Notes: generated by a model from the sequence alone, not told the origin. A stretch of 64,000 bases of DNA from Bacteroides mediterraneensis (GCF_016900355.1 NZ_JACJKA010000001.1:62001-126000), one strand, 5' to 3'; shown: positions 9,528-19,218, numbered from the stretch's first letter. Numbers and translations: made by a program.

Positions 9528-10331
9528 CTATCTTCCCGGCATGATAGTCGGATTGCCCCCTTGGTTATTAAATTTCACGCTTCTTACTATTTCATATAGA
9601 ATACCTCCCACATCCAAGCCTATCTTAGTTTTATTGAATTTATAGTAAGGTATTGCTATAGGACGGGTATTCCAACTTTTTCTCATGGGGTCGTAAACTC
9701 TTTCAGCGCCCACTTCTACTCCCCAACGATCGTTGAACTCATAGCCGATAGTCCCTCCGTAACGGTTCATGTAAAACCCGTAGGCACTTGTGGGAGCGTA
9801 TGTTCCAAAAGCTCTGAAACTCAGTTTGTCGGTTGGTCTGTAGATGAGGGCTCCTGTCGCACCGAAAGCCTGACCTATACTGAATGGGAAATTATACTTT
9901 GTAGCATTCACTCCTCCCTGAATTTCCCAAAAGTCGTTTATATCATACCGATACATCAGTGAGGCCTCGTTGATTCTTCCAATTCCGGGCAATGTAGATT
10001 GTGAACCATAGCCGTACAAATTCGGAGCAATCATTCCGTTTGTACTGTAATCGCCATAGAACATCGGAGAAGGATTTGTGTAGTAAGGCATATAAAATGG
10101 ACGGCGGAGCTTTATTTCTTGCGTCTCCATTTGAGGAATATCCGTTTCTGCCTTTATGTCCGGCATCTCTTCTTTTACAGCGAATGGTTTCACCGTTGGA
10201 TTTTCACTCCCTACATATTCATTCGATAGGGTTTTCAGACTATCTTTCTTCAGTACGGAGATATTTTCCTGAGCATATACACTGACTGTGGTACAATATA
10301 ATACTATAATTAAAAACATCCTGATACTCAT
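9528..10331 (-). CDS. Hypothetical outer-membrane protein, 267 residues
   Basis: A signal peptide (MSIRMFLIIVLYCTTVSVYAQ) is followed by about 70 polar residues and then a proline- and tyrosine-rich stretch (FYMPYYTNPSPMFYGDYS). The rest is glycine- and aromatic-rich alternating strands (EASLMYRYDINDFWEIQGGV, MNRYGGTIGYEFNDRWGVEVG) that look like a small beta barrel. No known family is recognised. A -7 box TATATTTG at 10360-10367 (minus) lies just upstream. Position suggests membership in the 9-19 kb envelope cluster, though the 220-bp gap upstream may contain its own promoter. Confidence 0.6.
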   Translation of the reverse strand: MSIRMFLIIVLYCTTVSVYAQENISVLKKDSLKTLSNEYVGSENPTVKPFAVKEEMPDIKAETDIPQMETQEIKLRRPFYMPYYTNPSPMFYGDYSTNGMIAPNLYGYGSQSTLPGIGRINEASLMYRYDINDFWEIQGGVNATKYNFPFSIGQAFGATGALIYRPTDKLSFRAFGTYAPTSAYGFYMNRYGGTIGYEFNDRWGVEVGAERVYDPMRKSWNTRPIAIPYYKFNKTKIGLDVGGILYEIVRSVKFNNQGGNPTIMPGR

Positions 10332-10359
10332 ACCGTTGGCTATGTTAATGAATACACTA

Positions 10360-10367
10360 CAAATATA
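10360..10367 (-). promoter_or_regulatory. -7 box upstream of the 267-residue barrel gene
   Basis: TATATTTG on the minus strand matches TAnnTTTG, about 30 nt before the ATG. No clear -33 TTG is present. Confidence 0.4.
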
Positions 10368-10551
10368 AAAAACTATATTGTAAAACAGATGATTAGAAAG
10401 GATCTATTTTACTTAGACTATTTAATTTAACAAACAGATTTTGCCACTGTTCCTCCATCGTTCACGGGATGTTTACCTTGAGAAACGATAGTTTACCAGA
10501 AACTTCACAAATTGAAAATTTGAGATAAACTCAGAATCATAAGAAATACAT

Positions 10552-11082
10552 TCACTTTTTATCTTTCTTAAAAATCGGTTTTATATATTTCTTGAAGATT
10601 TTGCCCACTTCAATAGGGGTGGAGTTATTCAGCATATCGTACATTCTGCCCGTGGAAGGTCTAAGGGTATGCCCGTAATCTGTCTGAATCTTTTTGCTCA
10701 GGTCCGGTCCCTCATTCATAATGAGTTCTGGAGGACGGCCTTCCATGGTTACATCATATACAGGGTCCTCACCTCGCTTTGTCCAAATGGAATAAGGACA
10801 CATACGGATATATCCCTTTGGCTTCCTTACCATAAAGGTGTCTGTCAAATTTCGGGGGATACCTCTTTCGAATGGGTTGTCCACTTCCATCCACTTCTTT
10901 TCCAGCGGAGCTTCCAGGGGCTTGTTATAATACTCCATATTCTCTGGAAGGAAGTCAAACTGAATGTGCTTTATCGCCTCTTCATTCAGCTTGATTTCCT
11001 TGTCTTCCTTTTGCTGGCCCATGGCCGGTATCACTCCCAACAACAAGGAATTTAATACCAGATAGCGTTGGATACTGTTCAT
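10552..11082 (-). CDS. Hypothetical protein, DUF4858-like, 176 residues
   Basis: A protein with an N-terminal hydrophobic/signal region (to about residue 23, AMGQQ) and a polar, proline-rich body ending in a lysine-rich tail (KKYIKPIFKKDKK). It resembles a Bacteroides-restricted family (I believe DUF4858), and no activity is known. The start is only 10 nt after the stop of the TonB-receptor-like gene at 11093, so it is almost certainly co-transcribed and perhaps acts with that barrel. The family assignment is from memory and less certain than the operon link. Confidence 0.6.
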   Translation of the reverse strand: MNSIQRYLVLNSLLLGVIPAMGQQKEDKEIKLNEEAIKHIQFDFLPENMEYYNKPLEAPLEKKWMEVDNPFERGIPRNLTDTFMVRKPKGYIRMCPYSIWTKRGEDPVYDVTMEGRPPELIMNEGPDLSKKIQTDYGHTLRPSTGRMYDMLNNSTPIEVGKIFKKYIKPIFKKDKK

Positions 11083-11092
11083 TCGTCGTTTC

Positions 11093-13417
11093 CTATTGAT
11101 TACCCATATTCAATCGCGACATTTCACTTTCAGCCGCACTCTGGTTATTCATTGTCCGTTCGGTACGGAAACGGTAGGTGATTGTAAAGCCGATTTTCCG
11201 CGTATCATCCTTTCCGACACTGTACATGATAATATCATTCAGACGGGCTGAAGCACGTGTATTGTTCTTGTTGAAGATGTCGTATCCATCCAGCGAAAGT
11301 TGAAGCCTGTCATTCAGGAACGATTTCTTCAGGCTCAGGTTGAAGGAGGTATAACCCTTCGATTCATACAACTGATAATATCCTTTGGAGCCATAATTAA
11401 AGTCGGCAGACAACAGGAATCCGGAAGGAAGTGTGAAACTGTTGTTGAAGTTCAGCATCACCAGCGGACGTCCTGCTTTCAGGGTAATTCCACTCGGTCC
11501 TGGGTAATGAAAGAAGGTTTTCATGCAAGTCAGCGTGAGAGAAGGCATCCACCACTTCACAGGATATTGCACATTGACCATACCCGTCAAATTGTGCATT
11601 TTATCGAAATTATCCATGTAGCTGACCGTCACCGCTGAGTTTCCCGGCATGCTATAGAAAGCCGTTATCAGCGGATTGTGGGTAAGGGTATAATTCAAAT
11701 TCAGGAACAGGAACTTATAAAACAACATATAGTTCAGGTCGTGAGTCAGGGCCTGCTTCAGATAAAGATTTCCTTTCTGATAGGTAAACCGGTCTGTGTA
11801 CACCGCATTATCGTTCATCATATCAAACGGCGGACGCTCCGTATGAATGGAATAAGTAAAAGACTGCTGCAGATTCTCCGTATTATAACCCAGCGATACA
11901 GAGGGCAGTAGATTGTGATAAGTCTGATCCTGACTCTTGTTTTCATGGGTCTCTTTCAGGTCGCTCCGTATCTGTTCGTAGCGCAACCCTGTCCCCAACG
12001 ACAAGTTCTTCCAAGTATAATCGTATGAAAGGTAAACCGAATTCTTCATCTCCGTATTACGTGTACGGCCATTATTCAACGCACGGACATATTCTATATA
12101 GTCGGTTCCGCTGGTGTGGCTGAAATCGTAACCGAGGCTGAAAGTTCCCGCCTTCTCCGTTTCATACGACAAAGAGAACTTGGCCGCAAACAAATCCCAG
12201 TCTGCCTTGCGGTAATAGTCCATAGAGGTTTCCGAACGGTCACTTTCCCATTCACGGATATTACCCTGGCTGCGGTCGGTCTTATGAAGATAATCTCCGT
12301 ATGCATTCATCCTCCAGCCGTTCTCCCAGTCGTTTGTATAGTACAGATTAAGATGGTTGCTGACCGACTTGTCACCCACCTCACTGAGATTCCTGATGAA
12401 GGTAGAAACTCCTTTGTCCGGTATCATGGAAAGAGTATCGTTCGAGAAAGTGTTACCCTGACTGTATTTACCTTCATATTTCAACCCGATTTCCGATTCC
12501 GGCGAAAAATGATAAGAGACCCCTCCCGTGTAGGCGTGGCTTTCTTGAAAGATCCGTTTCCGGTTCAGATTGGTCAGGTTCCAGACCGTGTCACTTTGGG
12601 TCTGCTGGTAAATATCAAGATCCGAATCCTTCTTTCCACGGTTATAATTGTAGGAGAGAAAGAAATCCCAGTTCTTATAGTTGTAACTTCCGTTCATCTG
12701 ATAATTCTGACTGAAATGCGTTCCCTGCAACAGATTCCCCTTGACATTAAAGGCCAGTCCTTCTCCCAACCGTTTGGTCTTGATTTCAATCACCGCCCGC
12801 TGCTCTGAATGATAGTGCACACCTGTATTCGTAACCAGCTTGACGGATTGAATCTGGTCGATAGCCAGATTATCCAGTTCAGTCCAATCTGTCACCTCCC
12901 TGCCGTTGAGATAATAGGTGGGCGTTCCCTTCCCGATTACTTCAATCTCACTACCCCGCTGCTGTATGCCCGGTATCTTACAAAGCAGGTCATTCAGCGT
13001 GGTCTCCTTGGCGAGAATCGTATTCGGCACATCGGCTATGAGGCCATCCCGATCCAGCTTGAAAGGCTTCTTGTATGCAGTCACCTCCACTCCTTCCAGC
13101 TCCGTCTGTGCCACTTCCATCTGCACCACCGGAAAAGTAAGATTCGCGCTGATTTGAATATTTTTATACAGTGTCTTATAACCCAGATAAGAATAGCGGA
13201 TAAGATAGTCGCCCCCAGCAAGCGATGTGCTGTATATTCCGCAAGAATCGGATACCGCTCCGCTGACAAGGGTACTGTCCGACTGGTTCAGGAATGCCAC
13301 ATTCACCATTGGAATCACTGCATTCTCTGGGTCCATGATTTTTCCTTTGACAGCATACTGACTGTAAGCTGGCAGCAAAATCAGGCTGACTATTATAGCT
13401 AAAAATAGTTTTTTCAT
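11093..13417 (-). CDS. TonB-receptor-like outer-membrane beta-barrel protein (OMP_b-brl_3 type)
   Basis: About 774 residues from the ATG at 13417, which starts the signal peptide MKKLFLAIIVSLILLPAYSQ. The ATG at 13480 would put an unlikely 21-residue leader in front. A carboxypeptidase-regulatory-like beta-sandwich (about 25-105) is followed by a plug-like domain (about 115-215, with GIQQRGSEIEVIGKGTPTYYLNGREV) and a large barrel. The C-terminus continues past the last strand (YRFRTERT) by about 20 polar residues instead of ending in an aromatic residue. The transported or bound ligand is unknown. It is followed closely by the DUF4858-like gene. Confidence 0.82.
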   Translation of the reverse strand: MKKLFLAIIVSLILLPAYSQYAVKGKIMDPENAVIPMVNVAFLNQSDSTLVSGAVSDSCGIYSTSLAGGDYLIRYSYLGYKTLYKNIQISANLTFPVVQMEVAQTELEGVEVTAYKKPFKLDRDGLIADVPNTILAKETTLNDLLCKIPGIQQRGSEIEVIGKGTPTYYLNGREVTDWTELDNLAIDQIQSVKLVTNTGVHYHSEQRAVIEIKTKRLGEGLAFNVKGNLLQGTHFSQNYQMNGSYNYKNWDFFLSYNYNRGKKDSDLDIYQQTQSDTVWNLTNLNRKRIFQESHAYTGGVSYHFSPESEIGLKYEGKYSQGNTFSNDTLSMIPDKGVSTFIRNLSEVGDKSVSNHLNLYYTNDWENGWRMNAYGDYLHKTDRSQGNIREWESDRSETSMDYYRKADWDLFAAKFSLSYETEKAGTFSLGYDFSHTSGTDYIEYVRALNNGRTRNTEMKNSVYLSYDYTWKNLSLGTGLRYEQIRSDLKETHENKSQDQTYHNLLPSVSLGYNTENLQQSFTYSIHTERPPFDMMNDNAVYTDRFTYQKGNLYLKQALTHDLNYMLFYKFLFLNLNYTLTHNPLITAFYSMPGNSAVTVSYMDNFDKMHNLTGMVNVQYPVKWWMPSLTLTCMKTFFHYPGPSGITLKAGRPLVMLNFNNSFTLPSGFLLSADFNYGSKGYYQLYESKGYTSFNLSLKKSFLNDRLQLSLDGYDIFNKNNTRASARLNDIIMYSVGKDDTRKIGFTITYRFRTERTMNNQSAAESEMSRLNMGNQ

Positions 13418-13582
13418 GAATAAAATCACTGCTAAATTTTCATCCCACACGTAAGATAGTATTTCAAGAACAGCTTTCAAAAGTAGATATTATCTATGGA
13501 ACAACAGTCCACCCGTCTCCTAAATAATCCTTTCAGCAAACGATTATTGTTTAATGAATCACAAAAACTATTATTATTCTCC

Positions 13583-14215
13583 CTAAAAATAATACGTCAA
13601 CGAAGCCACAAACGTCCTGAACTTGGTATCGGGATTATTCTGATAAGTCTTTGTCATGCCCCAATCGTATCCTATGGCTATCTGTACATGGCGGGCTATC
13701 TCCACTCCGGCACGAAAGCCCACTCCCCAATCGAAGCGGGGCATCGTTCCGTCCTTAAACACATTAGAGGAAACTGTTTTGACGACTTCCGGCTCTCCCA
13801 AATTGCTGCTTATCTGCTTCATTTGACCGAACAGACCGACATTGAAGTGGGGACCGGCATCTAAAAACAGACTGACATTCTTCCCGACCTTCAGTTTATA
13901 ACCTAAGTGAATGGGAATATGAAGATAGTAAGGCCTACTTTCATATTCGTAAGTATTTTCATTCATCACATAATAAGGCACACTTTTCCAGCCGTAGGAG
14001 GAAAACATAAGTCCCATATCCACATACAACCCTTTCGCCGCCCCACGAAAAGCATATTCCCCTTTCAATCCGGCATGAAAACCGGATTTAGGCATGTTTT
14101 CCTTGGTGGAGTGATGATTATATCCTACTGAAAGTCCGTACCTGAATTCCTGTGCCTGCACCGAGGCAAACAACGACGCGCATATTGCCAGCGTAAGTAA
14201 AAATCTTGTCTTCAT
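13583..14215 (-). CDS. Outer-membrane beta-barrel protein, 210 residues
   Basis: A signal peptide (MKTRFLLTLAICASLFASVQAQ) is followed by a porin-like barrel (FRYGLSVGYNHHS, YYLHIPIHLGYKLKVGKNVSLFLDAGPHF) ending in SLTYYF, the aromatic end expected for BAM-dependent barrels. It belongs to the common small outer-membrane-barrel families of Bacteroidota. It starts 32 nt after the DUF4249 lipoprotein gene and is therefore probably in the same transcript as the fecR/TonB-receptor genes upstream. Its role is unknown. Confidence 0.8.
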   Translation of the reverse strand: MKTRFLLTLAICASLFASVQAQEFRYGLSVGYNHHSTKENMPKSGFHAGLKGEYAFRGAAKGLYVDMGLMFSSYGWKSVPYYVMNENTYEYESRPYYLHIPIHLGYKLKVGKNVSLFLDAGPHFNVGLFGQMKQISSNLGEPEVVKTVSSNVFKDGTMPRFDWGVGFRAGVEIARHVQIAIGYDWGMTKTYQNNPDTKFRTFVASLTYYF

Positions 14216-14246
14216 AATCTTATGGTTTTAAATTCATTATCAATCA

Positions 14247-15212
14247 TCATTCTTTTTCTTTCGGAGAGTTTATCCAATCGCTTTCGTACACATTGCATCC
14301 TCCTAAAAGTCCGATGCCGTTTTCCACATTGGTATAATGGCTGCGGATGGGCGCCAACCCATATTTTCCCAAATCATTGTTTTGGATACGATTGAGCGCT
14401 TGCAGATAAGTGTACATTTCTTTCGACAGCTTGTACAAATAAATTTTATACGCGATGGTTTCCTTTTGCTCTTCATCTTCATAACCGGGATCGTAATATG
14501 TACTCACCTTCAGCATATAGCTCTTCCCGTCTATCTTGCTGTCATCCCAACAATACAGATAACGGTAATACTCTTTCGAAATATCGAACACATCATCAAA
14601 TCCGATCTTTTCTGAAAGCAACGGTTCCTTTTCCAGATCAAGGTCTACAGGCATATACTGTATGGTATCCCGCATTTCGGGAATCGAATACACCGTCTTT
14701 TTCTTCTTAATGACTCTCATCCCATAATAATCTTCCGTACCGGCCGTATCGGTGAAAGAGACGCGAAACTGTATGCCCCTGCCATAATTGCCGTCTGTCA
14801 GCACCACCTCCAGTCTCTCCAATGGAAAGGCCTTCGGTATCACCGTTTGTGCCTTGGCAAGCGGCAAATCGGGATACGAGACTTCCATCTCGATACGATC
14901 ATCTTCTTTCAGCCTGCCCAACACATAATACGACTGAGCCGGAAGCAACTCGGTAGCTGTTTCCGTGTATTTTATCGCTTTCTCCTCTCCGTTCAGCTTG
15001 AACACCAGCGTAGGCTTGCCGTCTGTACTTGTCTCCTGGCGGTGAATCACCCGGCTCCGGGCCACCTGTATCAAGGTCGTATCACTCCCCGTAAAAGGCA
15101 TGCAGAAAAGTACGACCTTGCTCTCGACACCCATTTCTTTCAGACTGAAGTCGTGCGTACACGACTGGCATACAAAGACTCCTAAAAGAATAAACCACAT
15201 TCTGTATCTCAT
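14247..15212 (-). CDS. DUF4249 lipoprotein
   Basis: A 321-residue protein with a lipoprotein-type N-terminus (WFILLGVFVCQSC, lipid cysteine probably C18). The body matches the DUF4249 pattern: an N-terminal beta domain with a phrase like VVLFCMPFTGSDTTLIQVARS, an ARSRV/ATELLPAQSYYVLG segment, and a C-terminal GLLGGCNVYESDW. Known DUF4249 genes sit directly after FecA-like TonB receptors in Bacteroidota, as here (6 nt from the receptor stop). By position it may be a surface-exposed partner of the receptor, comparable in role to SusD, but that is inference. Confidence 0.85.
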   Translation of the reverse strand: MRYRMWFILLGVFVCQSCTHDFSLKEMGVESKVVLFCMPFTGSDTTLIQVARSRVIHRQETSTDGKPTLVFKLNGEEKAIKYTETATELLPAQSYYVLGRLKEDDRIEMEVSYPDLPLAKAQTVIPKAFPLERLEVVLTDGNYGRGIQFRVSFTDTAGTEDYYGMRVIKKKKTVYSIPEMRDTIQYMPVDLDLEKEPLLSEKIGFDDVFDISKEYYRYLYCWDDSKIDGKSYMLKVSTYYDPGYEDEEQKETIAYKIYLYKLSKEMYTYLQALNRIQNNDLGKYGLAPIRSHYTNVENGIGLLGGCNVYESDWINSPKEKE

Positions 15213-15218
15213 ACGAAT

Positions 15219-17795
15219 TTAAAATTTAAGTGTGTAACTGAAGGACGGTATGACAGGAAACACTCCGTGGGCTTTTCCCACAAACGTACCGTCCGGATTT
15301 TGCTGTACGGTGGCATAAAGCGGGTTCATCCGGCAATACGCATTATACAGACTGACATTCCAGATGCGCTCGAAACCTCTTTTCGTGGTTTTGCGGAAGT
15401 TAATCCCTACATCCAACCTGTGATAGGCCGGAAGGGAGACATTGTTGGGCATCTCGTAAACCAGCATCCCTTCATTTGTCCTTTCCACTCCCGGTAGAAC
15501 AGGAGCATCCACCTGCTGCGATGGAAGGGTGATGCGGTTCCCACTCCGATAGTTCCACGAGGCGTAGGCATCAATCCGGTCATTGAACTTATACGAGATA
15601 GAGACCGAGAATTTATGCCGGTTGTCGAACTTGTCAGGATACCATGCGGGATAGAAGTCCGGGAAATACCGCTTGCTCCACGACAAGGTGTAGGAGGCAT
15701 CGACCGAGGTTCTCCCATTGCTGTAACTGACATCCGTCTCCATCCCGTAGGCTTTTCCTTTTCCGGTTCTCACCTCGTTCTCCCACCGGTCTGCCGCCGG
15801 GTTAAGCATGCCACTGCTGCCGTCATATTCTATCAAGTTGTCCATGGTCTTATAGAATCCCTCCAGGCTCCACCGAATGCCATACGGCAGTTTGCCGTAG
15901 ACTCCTGCGGCCCATTGCCGCGATTTCATCGGCGTAATGCGTGCGGTAGAAGGCACCCAATAGTCAGTAGGCAGGTTCAGGTAAGTAGCCGAAAGCTGGT
16001 GCATGAACTGGCTCATCTCCGTGTACGAAACCTTCAGACTGACTTTATCACACAGCCTAAGGTTAATTGCCGCACGCGGCTCTATCGAATGATATTTCGT
16101 ACCCGATATGCCAAATAATGTGTAATGTATCCCTCCATTCAGCTTCACGCGTTTGCCTATCGACAGGTCATCTTCTGCATAAAGCGTGAATTCATTGCTC
16201 CTGTATCGGCTGGTGATTTGGTTGGTCAGCGCGTTTGGAGAAGCATCGTCATACTTGGAATAATAATTCTGGGGCACAAAAAGATGGTGCATATAGTTGG
16301 AGCCGAAACGGATATGATTCCAAGCATTCGGACGATAGTCAAACTCCATCCGGTAGCCGAAATCATGGATGGTGGAACGATTGCGCTGCTCTTTTACGAT
16401 GGCTCCCTTCAATCCTTCAATATACCCCAACTGTTCTTCACTCAGGTAATCGAATTTCGACTGATTATGGGTATAAACCCCTGTAATATTGGCAAACATT
16501 TTGTGCGAGAAAATGTATTTCCAGTTGACGGATGCGGTGAAGTTTCCCCATTGCAGACTGAACTTGTCTACATTGGTCGGCTCCGGGTCAAACAGGTATT
16601 CTTTATGCCTGAACTTGAAAAAGTCATTCCCCGAATAAAGGCTAATATCCGCACGACTTTTTTCCGAAAAAATATGGGTCACCTTTGCATTGAGGTCATG
16701 AAACGCATACCGCAGATTCTGCTTGTTCCGACGACTGGAGTTTATAATGGCAAGAGTCGGAGCCGTGAGCAAGTCCATCCACGTACGGCGCAGAGCCACA
16801 TTGAACGAAGTACGGTTCTTCACAATCGGTCCTTCAAACTGTATTCTTCCTTCTAAAAGTCCCAGTGCGAAACTGCCCCGGTACTCCTTCATGTTTCCGT
16901 CATTGGTACGTACATCGACCACCGAAGAAAGCCGTCCGCCATAGCGTGCCGGGAAGCCACTCTTATAGAAATCGATATTCTTGATAATGTCCGTATTAAA
17001 TGCAGAAAACAATCCTCCGGCATGATTCACCTGATACAAGGGAGTACCGTCCAGCAGAAACAGGTTTTCATCGTTGTTGCCGCCATGCACGTACAATCCG
17101 GAGATAAGCTCCGTCCCGCTGGCCACTCCCGAGAGGTTTTGAAGTTTCTTCACCACATCGGGCGAACTCATAAAGTTATTTCCATTCACAAAATCCTTTG
17201 CCGTAAGCGATACCTTCCCCGTCTGGGTGGTATATAAAGGAGAATTCAAATCGGCGGTTACGACCACCTCCTTGATTTGGTAATCCGATTTCAACCAAAT
17301 ATTTTTTGTTTTATTTCCCCTCAACGTAATTTCTTCCAGCTGTTCTCCGCTACTAATGTGCGAAAATCGGATTTTATGGGTTCCCTCATTCAAGGTCAGG
17401 CTGTAAAAACCGTGCTCGTTGGTCAGCGTCCCTGTGTGGGAGGTCATATCCCACACGGTGGCATTGATGACCGTCTCTCCGTCTTCCTGATAGACGTATC
17501 CACTTAACGTATAGGAAGACAGTTTCTTAAGTATCACATACTCGCCGTTCACCTCCCATTGGATACCTGTATGCTCGAATAAAGTGGAAAGGGCACTTTC
17601 CAGACTGTTCATATCGAGATGTTTACCGGCATACGGAATGTCGAGCTTGATAGAAGCATCGTACACAAAGCTGACCGGATATACTTGTTTCACCTGCTCC
17701 ATCAGTTCTTCTACAGTGACCCGATACTGTGCATGCAGGGATAAGGCATTCATCAAAGAAGCCAGAAAAAATAAAGATAGGATGCTTGTCTTCAT
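15219..17795 (-). CDS. FecA-like TonB-dependent receptor with STN signalling domain
   Basis: An 858-residue outer-membrane receptor. After the signal peptide comes an STN (secretin/TonB N-terminal) domain at about 25-92 (VTVEELMEQVKQVYPVSFVYD), the module that transmits ligand occupancy to FecR. Next are a carboxypeptidase-regulatory-like domain (about 93-175), the plug (about 190-310, with SPDVVKKLQNLSGVASG and YVHGGNNDENLFLLDG) and the barrel ending SFSYTLKF. The start codon overlaps the fecR end by 4 bp. Ligand unknown. The pair with an anti-sigma and ECF sigma factor indicates a cell-surface-signalling system in which the receptor regulates its own operon. Confidence 0.93.
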   Translation of the reverse strand: MKTSILSLFFLASLMNALSLHAQYRVTVEELMEQVKQVYPVSFVYDASIKLDIPYAGKHLDMNSLESALSTLFEHTGIQWEVNGEYVILKKLSSYTLSGYVYQEDGETVINATVWDMTSHTGTLTNEHGFYSLTLNEGTHKIRFSHISSGEQLEEITLRGNKTKNIWLKSDYQIKEVVVTADLNSPLYTTQTGKVSLTAKDFVNGNNFMSSPDVVKKLQNLSGVASGTELISGLYVHGGNNDENLFLLDGTPLYQVNHAGGLFSAFNTDIIKNIDFYKSGFPARYGGRLSSVVDVRTNDGNMKEYRGSFALGLLEGRIQFEGPIVKNRTSFNVALRRTWMDLLTAPTLAIINSSRRNKQNLRYAFHDLNAKVTHIFSEKSRADISLYSGNDFFKFRHKEYLFDPEPTNVDKFSLQWGNFTASVNWKYIFSHKMFANITGVYTHNQSKFDYLSEEQLGYIEGLKGAIVKEQRNRSTIHDFGYRMEFDYRPNAWNHIRFGSNYMHHLFVPQNYYSKYDDASPNALTNQITSRYRSNEFTLYAEDDLSIGKRVKLNGGIHYTLFGISGTKYHSIEPRAAINLRLCDKVSLKVSYTEMSQFMHQLSATYLNLPTDYWVPSTARITPMKSRQWAAGVYGKLPYGIRWSLEGFYKTMDNLIEYDGSSGMLNPAADRWENEVRTGKGKAYGMETDVSYSNGRTSVDASYTLSWSKRYFPDFYPAWYPDKFDNRHKFSVSISYKFNDRIDAYASWNYRSGNRITLPSQQVDAPVLPGVERTNEGMLVYEMPNNVSLPAYHRLDVGINFRKTTKRGFERIWNVSLYNAYCRMNPLYATVQQNPDGTFVGKAHGVFPVIPSFSYTLKF

Positions 17796-18613
17796 CTGCT
17801 TTCTTTTGTGATTTTTATATCCAGTGTCTTTTCAATCAACGCGATGATTTCCTCCAGGTTATCCGTTTTGAACTCCCCCGTAATTTTCCGGTAATGTGCC
17901 GACGAATACAGAGGTGTGCCATAATAAAGGGAAAGTTCTTTGAGTACCTCCTCAATCGGGGTGTTCCGGTAAACGAATTTACCTGTCGCCCATGCCGACG
18001 GATTGGGCAAGGCCGGACGGCTCACCACCGGCATTTCGTCGCCATGGGTCAGCACGCCGCACATGTCTTTCGTGAGGACAATCCCGTTTTTGCCGTATCG
18101 GGCCTTGAACACCACCTTACCGGATCTTACATACACACGAGTAGCCGTGTCCTGTCTGGATTCGTCCACTTCAAACTCGGTACCCAGCACTTTCACCTGG
18201 GCATAGTTGCTTGTGGCCAGGAAAGGAGCATGCACATTCCTGCGGACGGAAAAATATACCTTCCCGGACAGGTTCACCGCCCGACATTCTTTTCCGTATG
18301 TATCCGCATCGTATGACACCGTGGCCCCTTTGGAAAGGACGAGCAGTGTACTGTCCGGCAGAAAATGCCGGCTCACTCCTGCCTCTGCCGTGAGACACAC
18401 GATATGAGGTTCCTTTCCATTCCACAGGGTATGATACCCCACGATACAAAGGAATATCGCCGCGGCTATACCCGAAAAATACAGCCAGCGCCTGCCGAAC
18501 GGATGGGACTGTCTCTCACCAATTATTTTTCGTAAGGCCTTCTGGGTATCCAGTTTCCCGTATGTGTAATACCGAAGGACAAACTGGAGTTTTCTTTCTT
18601 CTTTATCTTTCAT
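17792..18613 (-). CDS. FecR-family anti-sigma factor
   Basis: A 273-residue inner-membrane protein with a short cytoplasmic N-terminus, a single transmembrane segment at about residues 43-62 (WLYFSGIAAAIFLCIVGY), a periplasmic FecR domain (about 75-180, LPDSTLLVLSKGATVSYD, FEVDESRQDTATRVYVRSG) and a C-terminal DUF4974-like domain (FVYRNTPIEEVLKELSLYYG). It receives the signal from the STN domain of the receptor and controls the sigma factor encoded directly upstream. The receptor gene begins within its last codons. Confidence 0.92.
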   Translation of the reverse strand: MKDKEERKLQFVLRYYTYGKLDTQKALRKIIGERQSHPFGRRWLYFSGIAAAIFLCIVGYHTLWNGKEPHIVCLTAEAGVSRHFLPDSTLLVLSKGATVSYDADTYGKECRAVNLSGKVYFSVRRNVHAPFLATSNYAQVKVLGTEFEVDESRQDTATRVYVRSGKVVFKARYGKNGIVLTKDMCGVLTHGDEMPVVSRPALPNPSAWATGKFVYRNTPIEEVLKELSLYYGTPLYSSAHYRKITGEFKTDNLEEIIALIEKTLDIKITKESR

Positions 18614-18678
18614 GATTGAATGTGTTTTTAGCTAATACTGAATGTCCGGCAGAAAATCCTATGCCGGAAACAAAAAAA

Positions 18679-19218
18679 TTATCCGAAAAAGAACAGATAC
18701 ACCTTTTGCACTCCTGCCTTCACGGTTTTAATCGCCTTGCTCATCTGGTTCTTCACCGTATGAACGGAGATGTGCAATCTGACGGCTATTTCCTCGTATT
18801 TCAACCCCTCCCTCTTGGCCAGCAGAAACACTTCCCTGCACTTTTCCGGCAAAGCGTCTATGGCCGTCCACATACGGGCCTCATCGTAAGCCCATTCTTC
18901 ACATTCTTCGTCCGAAAGAATCTCTTCAAGGTCGGAAGGCTGCACATTGCTGTCAATCAATGAATCTTTCTTCAAAATGTCTATGCAGCGGTTTCTTACC
19001 ATGGAGTACAGGTACGATTTAAGGCCACTTGCGTCCACCCCCCTGTCCTTCCGCCTCCACAGTTCCATGAAACAGTCCTGTACCGTATCTTCCGCATCAT
19101 CAATATCTTTCAGATAATGAAGTGCGAATAGACAAAGCGGACGGTAATATTGAATGAAATGCTCTCTGAATATTTTTGTATTGATGTCCATGCCCAAATG
19201 TGATTGATAGATTCGCAT
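18679..19218 (-). CDS. ECF RNA polymerase sigma factor (FecI-type, sigma-70 family)
   Basis: A 179-residue protein with sigma region 2 (about 20-85; FALHYLKDIDDAEDTVQDCFMELW) and region 4 (about 125-175; LPEKCREVFLLAKREGLKYEEIA, then the helix-turn-helix HISVHTVKNQM). An alternative start at 19191 (MDINTKIF) is equally plausible and gives 170 residues, the usual Bacteroidota length. It probably directs transcription of the fecR/receptor genes downstream and perhaps of the other envelope genes to 9 kb. A 65-bp gap separates it from fecR, so it may have separate control. Confidence 0.93.
   Translation of the reverse strand: MRIYQSHLGMDINTKIFREHFIQYYRPLCLFALHYLKDIDDAEDTVQDCFMELWRRKDRGVDASGLKSYLYSMVRNRCIDILKKDSLIDSNVQPSDLEEILSDEECEEWAYDEARMWTAIDALPEKCREVFLLAKREGLKYEEIAVRLHISVHTVKNQMSKAIKTVKAGVQKVYLFFFG

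Noticed and set aside
12116-12808. Long plus-strand open frame in the second receptor-like gene
   Set aside because: It is antisense to a barrel protein with signal peptide and domains, and its composition is typical of antisense to such genes.
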